From: Archaeoglobales archaeon
GTDB taxonomy: Archaea; Halobacteriota; Archaeoglobi; Archaeoglobales; Archaeoglobaceae
NCBI GenBank assembly: GCA_003663055.1
Contig: QMZF01000021.1
Span: 1 to 9,484 of the forward strand
Direction: 5' to 3'
DNA: 9,484 bases
A model generated the notes under the pieces. The model was not told the origin of the DNA, made no database searches, and saw only the letters and a list, made by a program, of their open reading frames with translations. Numbering within the stretch: position 1 is the first letter of the stretch; each line of letters begins with the position of its first letter. The position numbers were made by a program, and so were the translations under genes. Shown one piece after another: positions 7,085-9,484 of the stretch.

Positions 7085-7357
7085 ATGAACGATCTGATCT
7101 GCAAATACGTGTATAGAGATGGCAAGGAATATGGCGAAAGCATAGACGTCCACGGAGATAGACTCATCGTTAAAGTAGGGGCGGACTTTCTCGCCATCCC
7201 GCTCGACTGCGTTGAAAGAATAGAGGACGATAAAGTATTCATAAAGGAGTTTAATAATAAAGAAGCAAAAGAAGTAGGAAAGAAATGGATGGAGGAGAAA
7301 TCAAGACCCGTGAGCCTTGAAGAGCTAAAAGCCTACGGATTTGGTGAAGAAAAATAG
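7085..7357 (+). CDS. Small conserved archaeal beta-rich protein, PRC-barrel/DUF5749-like (tentative)
   Basis: A 90-residue, highly charged, cytoplasmic protein with no signal or membrane segment. Residues 1-52 alternate hydrophobic and polar positions in about five short strands (ICKYVYRD, GESIDVHGDRLIVKV, FLAIPLDCVERIE, DKVFIKEF), the pattern of a small beta-barrel. Residues 57-90 form a helical acidic tail (KEAKEVGKKWMEEK, LEELKAYGFGEEK). The layout recalls PRC-barrel-like proteins, in particular the archaeal family I remember as DUF5749, but I cannot confirm this. No catalytic residues or metal ligands are apparent; the two cysteines (6 and 42) are isolated. It has its own promoter and Shine-Dalgarno, and pth2 starts 12 bases after its stop, so the two are probably co-transcribed, hinting at a role near translation. 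The real function is unknown. Confidence 0.82.
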   Translation: MNDLICKYVYRDGKEYGESIDVHGDRLIVKVGADFLAIPLDCVERIEDDKVFIKEFNNKEAKEVGKKWMEEKSRPVSLEELKAYGFGEEK

Positions 7358-7369
7358 TAAAAGCAAATC

Positions 7370-7717
7370 ATGGGGTACAAGCAAGTTATAGTCGTTAGGG
7401 ACGATCTTACTCTATCGAGGGGAAAACTTGCAGTCCAAGTTGCTCATGCGGCAATTCTCGGTTGTGAAGCGGCGGATAGAAAGGTCGTTGAAGAATGGAA
7501 GCAGGAAGGACAGAAAAAAATAGTTTTGAAAGTGGAAAGCATCCAGCATTTGATGGAGATAAAGGAGAAAGCATCGAAACAAGGTCTGCCAACCGCTATC
7601 GTTAGAGATGCCGGCCTTACCGAACTACCCCCAGGGACTATTACGGCAGTCGCAATCGGACCAGATGATGAGAAGAAGATTGATAAAATAACTGGAAATC
7701 TGCCTCTTTTAAGGTAA
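7370..7717 (+). CDS. pth2: Peptidyl-tRNA hydrolase, archaeal/eukaryotic type (Pth2)
   Basis: A 115-residue cytoplasmic enzyme that cleaves the ester bond of peptidyl-tRNA released from stalled ribosomes, recycling tRNA. The whole Pth2 fold is present at the usual length. KQVIVVRDDL is the first strand, followed by the signature GKLAVQVAHAA (18-28) with catalytic Lys19 and His26. GLPTAIVRDAGLTELPPGT (72-90) carries Asp80 and Thr90, and AIGP (95-98) plus the terminal KITGNLPLL complete the family blocks. It lies 12 bases after the small beta-rich protein. I see no good Shine-Dalgarno within reach; the nearest is GGTGA at 7343-7347, 22 bases upstream inside the preceding gene, so translation may depend on reinitiation or coupling. 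The ATG gives exactly the family's conserved N-terminus. It is followed by a hairpin and T-rich region. Confidence 0.96.
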   Translation: MGYKQVIVVRDDLTLSRGKLAVQVAHAAILGCEAADRKVVEEWKQEGQKKIVLKVESIQHLMEIKEKASKQGLPTAIVRDAGLTELPPGTITAVAIGPDDEKKIDKITGNLPLLR

Positions 7718-7784
7718 AATAAAATAAGTTTATTTTATTATCATTTATTATTTATCAAATCTTTTAAAATTTTCTATTTCGTTT
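7718..7784 (+). terminator. AT-only hairpin and T-rich terminator region after pth2
   Basis: Directly after the pth2 stop, AATAAAATAA (7718-7727) and TTATTTTATT (7730-7739) are perfect 10-base inverted arms with only GT between them. They are followed by several T-rich runs up to about 7784. Archaeal polymerase stops at T-rich runs, so this very likely ends the small-protein/pth2 transcript. The hairpin itself is all A-T and thermally weak. Confidence 0.6.
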
Positions 7785-7795
7785 TGCTAGGGCAT

Positions 7796-7804
7796 AAGCT
7801 TAAG
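7796..7804 (+). promoter_or_regulatory. Candidate TATA box of the glycosyltransferase gene
   Basis: AAGCTTAAG, centred about 39 bases before TTG 7839. The predicted start near 7826 would leave a short leader carrying GGTGG (7828-7832). An alternative is CTTTTAAAAT at 7761-7770, which would give a leader of roughly 47 bases. Confidence 0.35.
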
Positions 7805-7814
7805 AGCAGGAAAT

Positions 7815-7828
7815 CAGATTATTATCTG
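7815..7828. repeat. Inverted repeat between promoter and start of the glycosyltransferase gene
   Basis: CAGAT-TATT-ATCTG is a perfect 5-base inverted repeat ending at the Shine-Dalgarno. It lies at the predicted transcription start, where a bound repressor would block initiation, or in the leader, where a small hairpin could hide the ribosome site. Confidence 0.35.
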
Positions 7829-7832
7829 GTGG
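7828..7832 (+). promoter_or_regulatory. Shine-Dalgarno that fixes a TTG start
   Basis: GGTGG lies six bases before TTG 7839. No ATG or GTG start exists upstream in frame, and the next methionine (residue 27) would remove the conserved CGIAEY loop. The TTG is therefore the best start. Confidence 0.6.
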
Positions 7833-7838
7833 TTATCC

Positions 7839-8987
7839 TTGGCGCAACCAATCAGGAGAATAGGCTTTATTTCAAGATATTCTCCTGTGCATTGTGGTAT
7901 AGCGGAGTACACGAAGATGCTGATATCGGCTCTTCGCTCTCTAAATCCCCGTCTTGAGGTTTATGTCTTCTCAACAGATGAAGCGACAAATGAGCCTTGG
8001 CTTGACGAGCTAGGTGTGAACGTCATTCCGTGCTATCCCCGCTTTGCATCGAATTACTCTAAAATGCTGGATGAACTCGTGGAAGTGCCGGTTGACGTGC
8101 TTCACCTCCAGCACGAATACGGCATTTACGGAATGGGTAGAGAAATTATCGAAGCTCTCTCAGAAGCAAAGGAGGAGAAACTTGCAGGTAAGGTAATTAT
8201 AACCATGCACACAGTGGATCATCCGTACACCGAAAGAAAGGATGCTCTGAAATTTCAGGCAGCTCTTAATAACGTGGATGCCGTGGTTGTACACAGCTCT
8301 CTCCAAGAGTTCGAACTGCACATACAGGGGATTGAAGCATCAAAACTGCATAGAATACCCCACGGAACGCTGATTAATCCCTATCTTTGCTACACGAGGA
8401 GCTACTTAGCAAAGAGTCTCGGTTTGCAGGATGAATTCAGCGGAGTTGTACTTAGCGTGCCCGGCTTTTTAAGGAAGGACAAGGGCATAGATATGTTGCT
8501 CGATGCACTGGAGATACTCGAAGATATGAGGTTTACCCTTCTGATAGCCGGAGAATCTAAAGACCCAGAAGTGCACAGGCTTGTTGAAAACGCTTCAGCA
8601 AAGACCATTATTATAGAGAGATACCTTTCAAGCGATGAAATACTGCGCGTCGTAGCGTTAGCAGACGCAATAGTCTTGCCATATCGCGATAGACGTGGGG
8701 CTTATGCGGTCAGCGGGATCCTCCACCTATCTATGGGCGGGCTAAAGCCGATAATTGGTAGCAGGACTCCAAGGCTTGTAGAGCTATATCAATTCGCACC
8801 CCGCTTGACTGTGCCTCCGGGGGAGCCAAAAGAGCTTGCTAAGAAGATAGCTTGGCTTGTGGAGAATTACGATTATGCTGTAGCTTACATGACAGAGCTT
8901 TACGGATATGCTGCGAGAACTCAGTGGATAAGGATGGCTCACCGCCATCTAGAACTCTACCAGAACTTGTTGGATTTTAAAATTTAA
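7839..8987 (+). CDS. GT-B fold glycosyltransferase (GT4-like)
   Basis: A 382-residue cytoplasmic or membrane-associated enzyme that probably moves a sugar from a nucleotide donor onto a glycan or lipid. The N-terminal acceptor domain opens with IGFISRYSPVHCGIAEYTKML, the 'P-x-x-CGIA-x-[YF]' glycine loop of this group, and has LHLQHEYGIYG (88-98) and ITMHTVDHPY (121-130). The donor domain starts around residue 203 with LSVPGFLRKDKGIDMLLDAL (the typical 'G-x-x-x-x-KG' segment), then LLIAGE (234-239) and ADAIVLPYRD (275-284). The usual E-x7-E motif is not conserved: where the two glutamates are expected I read Tyr289 and Leu297 in GAYAVSGILHLSMGG. I recall the SG-x-L form from a recognised subgroup, so this need not mean inactivity. 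Sugar and acceptor are unknown; no glycan cluster is visible in the window. TTG start with a good Shine-Dalgarno. Confidence 0.88.
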   Translation: MAQPIRRIGFISRYSPVHCGIAEYTKMLISALRSLNPRLEVYVFSTDEATNEPWLDELGVNVIPCYPRFASNYSKMLDELVEVPVDVLHLQHEYGIYGMGREIIEALSEAKEEKLAGKVIITMHTVDHPYTERKDALKFQAALNNVDAVVVHSSLQEFELHIQGIEASKLHRIPHGTLINPYLCYTRSYLAKSLGLQDEFSGVVLSVPGFLRKDKGIDMLLDALEILEDMRFTLLIAGESKDPEVHRLVENASAKTIIIERYLSSDEILRVVALADAIVLPYRDRRGAYAVSGILHLSMGGLKPIIGSRTPRLVELYQFAPRLTVPPGEPKELAKKIAWLVENYDYAVAYMTELYGYAARTQWIRMAHRHLELYQNLLDFKI

Positions 8988-8988
8988 A

Positions 8989-9007
8989 TTTCATTTATTA
9001 TTTTCTT
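8989..9007 (+). terminator. T-rich terminator of the glycosyltransferase gene
   Basis: TTTCATTTATTATTTTCTT follows the stop codon immediately and fills most of the 23-base gap to the convergent pcm gene. It fits archaeal oligo-T termination on the plus strand. Confidence 0.5.
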
Positions 9008-9010
9008 AGA

Positions 9011-9484
9011 TTAATATTTGAACCCGTACTCTCCAACAAGCGGAACGAATCTTACAGCTCCCCAACGCTTTTTCTCTATGCTCCCATCGGGTTTCTTGTC
9101 GACTATGTAGAGGTACTGGATGTAGTCTCCAACGGGAATGAGCATCCTGCCTCCCGGCTTTAGTTGCTCTATGAGTGGTTTTGGAACGTCAGGAGCGGCT
9201 GCAGTAACGTATATCTTGTCGTAGGGCGCCTCCTTCTCGTAGCCCTTGCTTCCGTCTCCAACGATAATTTCTATGTTATCGTAACCAAGGTCTTTCAACA
9301 AAGCCTTTGCCCTTTCCGCAAGCTCTGGATATCGCTCTATTGCTATGACTTTCCCTTCCTTGCCAACGATTTCGGCAACTACGGCTGCATGGTATCCGCT
9401 CCCTCCACCAACCTCAAGGACTTTCTCTCCTCGCTTTAAGTTTAAAAGCTCACACATCATTGCGACCATGTGGGGCGCGCTTAT
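9011..9484 (-). CDS. pcm: Protein-L-isoaspartate O-methyltransferase (partial, N-terminus outside window)
   Basis: The last 157 residues of an enzyme that methylates isoaspartyl residues in damaged proteins with S-adenosylmethionine, starting their repair; useful for proteins at high temperature. The frame stays open to the right edge: upstream of the Met at 9469 it reads ISAPH, giving [10 protein letters not shown], the family's substrate-site signature, so that Met is internal and not the start. SAM-binding motif I is [14 protein letters not shown], followed by the acidic end of strand 2 in [23 protein letters not shown] and [21 protein letters not shown] match further family blocks, and the C-terminus [11 protein letters not shown] is typical. 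Family proteins are about 210-220 residues, so roughly 55-60 residues lie beyond the window. It converges with the glycosyltransferase gene; no obvious shared regulation. Confidence 0.95.
   Translation of the reverse strand: MSAPHMVAMMCELLNLKRGEKVLEVGGGSGYHAAVVAEIVGKEGKVIAIERYPELAERAKALLKDLGYDNIEIIVGDGSKGYEKEAPYDKIYVTAAAPDVPKPLIEQLKPGGRMLIPVGDYIQYLYIVDKKPDGSIEKKRWGAVRFVPLVGEYGFKY

Noticed and set aside
9164..9439. Plus-strand 91-codon frame over pcm
   Set aside because: Antisense to the conserved SAM-binding region of pcm; a shadow.
9467..9469. Methionine codon as the start of pcm
   Set aside because: The frame continues upstream into ISAPH, part of the family's ISAPHM signature, so this Met is internal and the gene is cut by the window edge.
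1..9484. CRISPR arrays, insertion sequences, tRNA or rRNA genes, attachment sites
   Set aside because: I saw no regularly spaced direct repeats, no terminal inverted repeats flanking a transposase, and no tRNA-like cloverleaf with the conserved T-loop; coding density is high and genes are of housekeeping type.

Overview
The window looks like ordinary chromosome from a hyperthermophilic euryarchaeon, most likely a member of the Archaeoglobales. The evidence is a full-length reverse gyrase that closely resembles, from memory, the Archaeoglobus fulgidus enzyme; an archaeal-type bifunctional fructose-1,6-bisphosphate aldolase/phosphatase; an archaeal/eukaryotic-type peptidyl-tRNA hydrolase (Pth2); a single-domain KaiC-like ATPase; and archaeal TATA-box promoters, several at leaderless spacing. 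I see no insertion sequences, CRISPR arrays, rRNA or tRNA genes, phage genes or broken genes.

Layout: on the left, three minus-strand genes, each with its own TATA-like box. They are the start of a secreted protein with a lamin-tail-like region (running off the left edge), a GNAT acetyltransferase, and the gluconeogenic FBP aldolase/phosphatase. The last is divergent from a plus-strand pair formed by a KaiC-like ATPase and, 21 bases later, an unidentified protein with about 6-7 membrane segments. Next come reverse gyrase (rgy, GTG start, own promoter) and a two-gene unit of a small acidic beta-rich protein and Pth2, ending in an AT-rich hairpin and T-rich tracts. Then comes a GT-B glycosyltransferase (TTG start) that converges on the 3' part of pcm (protein-L-isoaspartate methyltransferase), which runs off the right edge.

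How the genes fit together: most are independent housekeeping or thermophily functions: DNA topology and protection (rgy), repair of isoaspartyl damage (pcm), rescue of peptidyl-tRNA (pth2), gluconeogenesis (fbp) and cell-surface glycosylation (glycosyltransferase). The only pair suggesting an uncharacterised system is the KaiC-like ATPase with the membrane protein, plausibly a soluble signalling ATPase and its membrane partner. Promoter spacing falls into two groups. Genes without a Shine-Dalgarno sequence start about 25-30 bases after the TATA centre (leaderless), whereas genes with one start about 35-41 bases after it. This decides several start codons where the longest ORF is misleading. 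I found no strong evidence of a wholly new system here.
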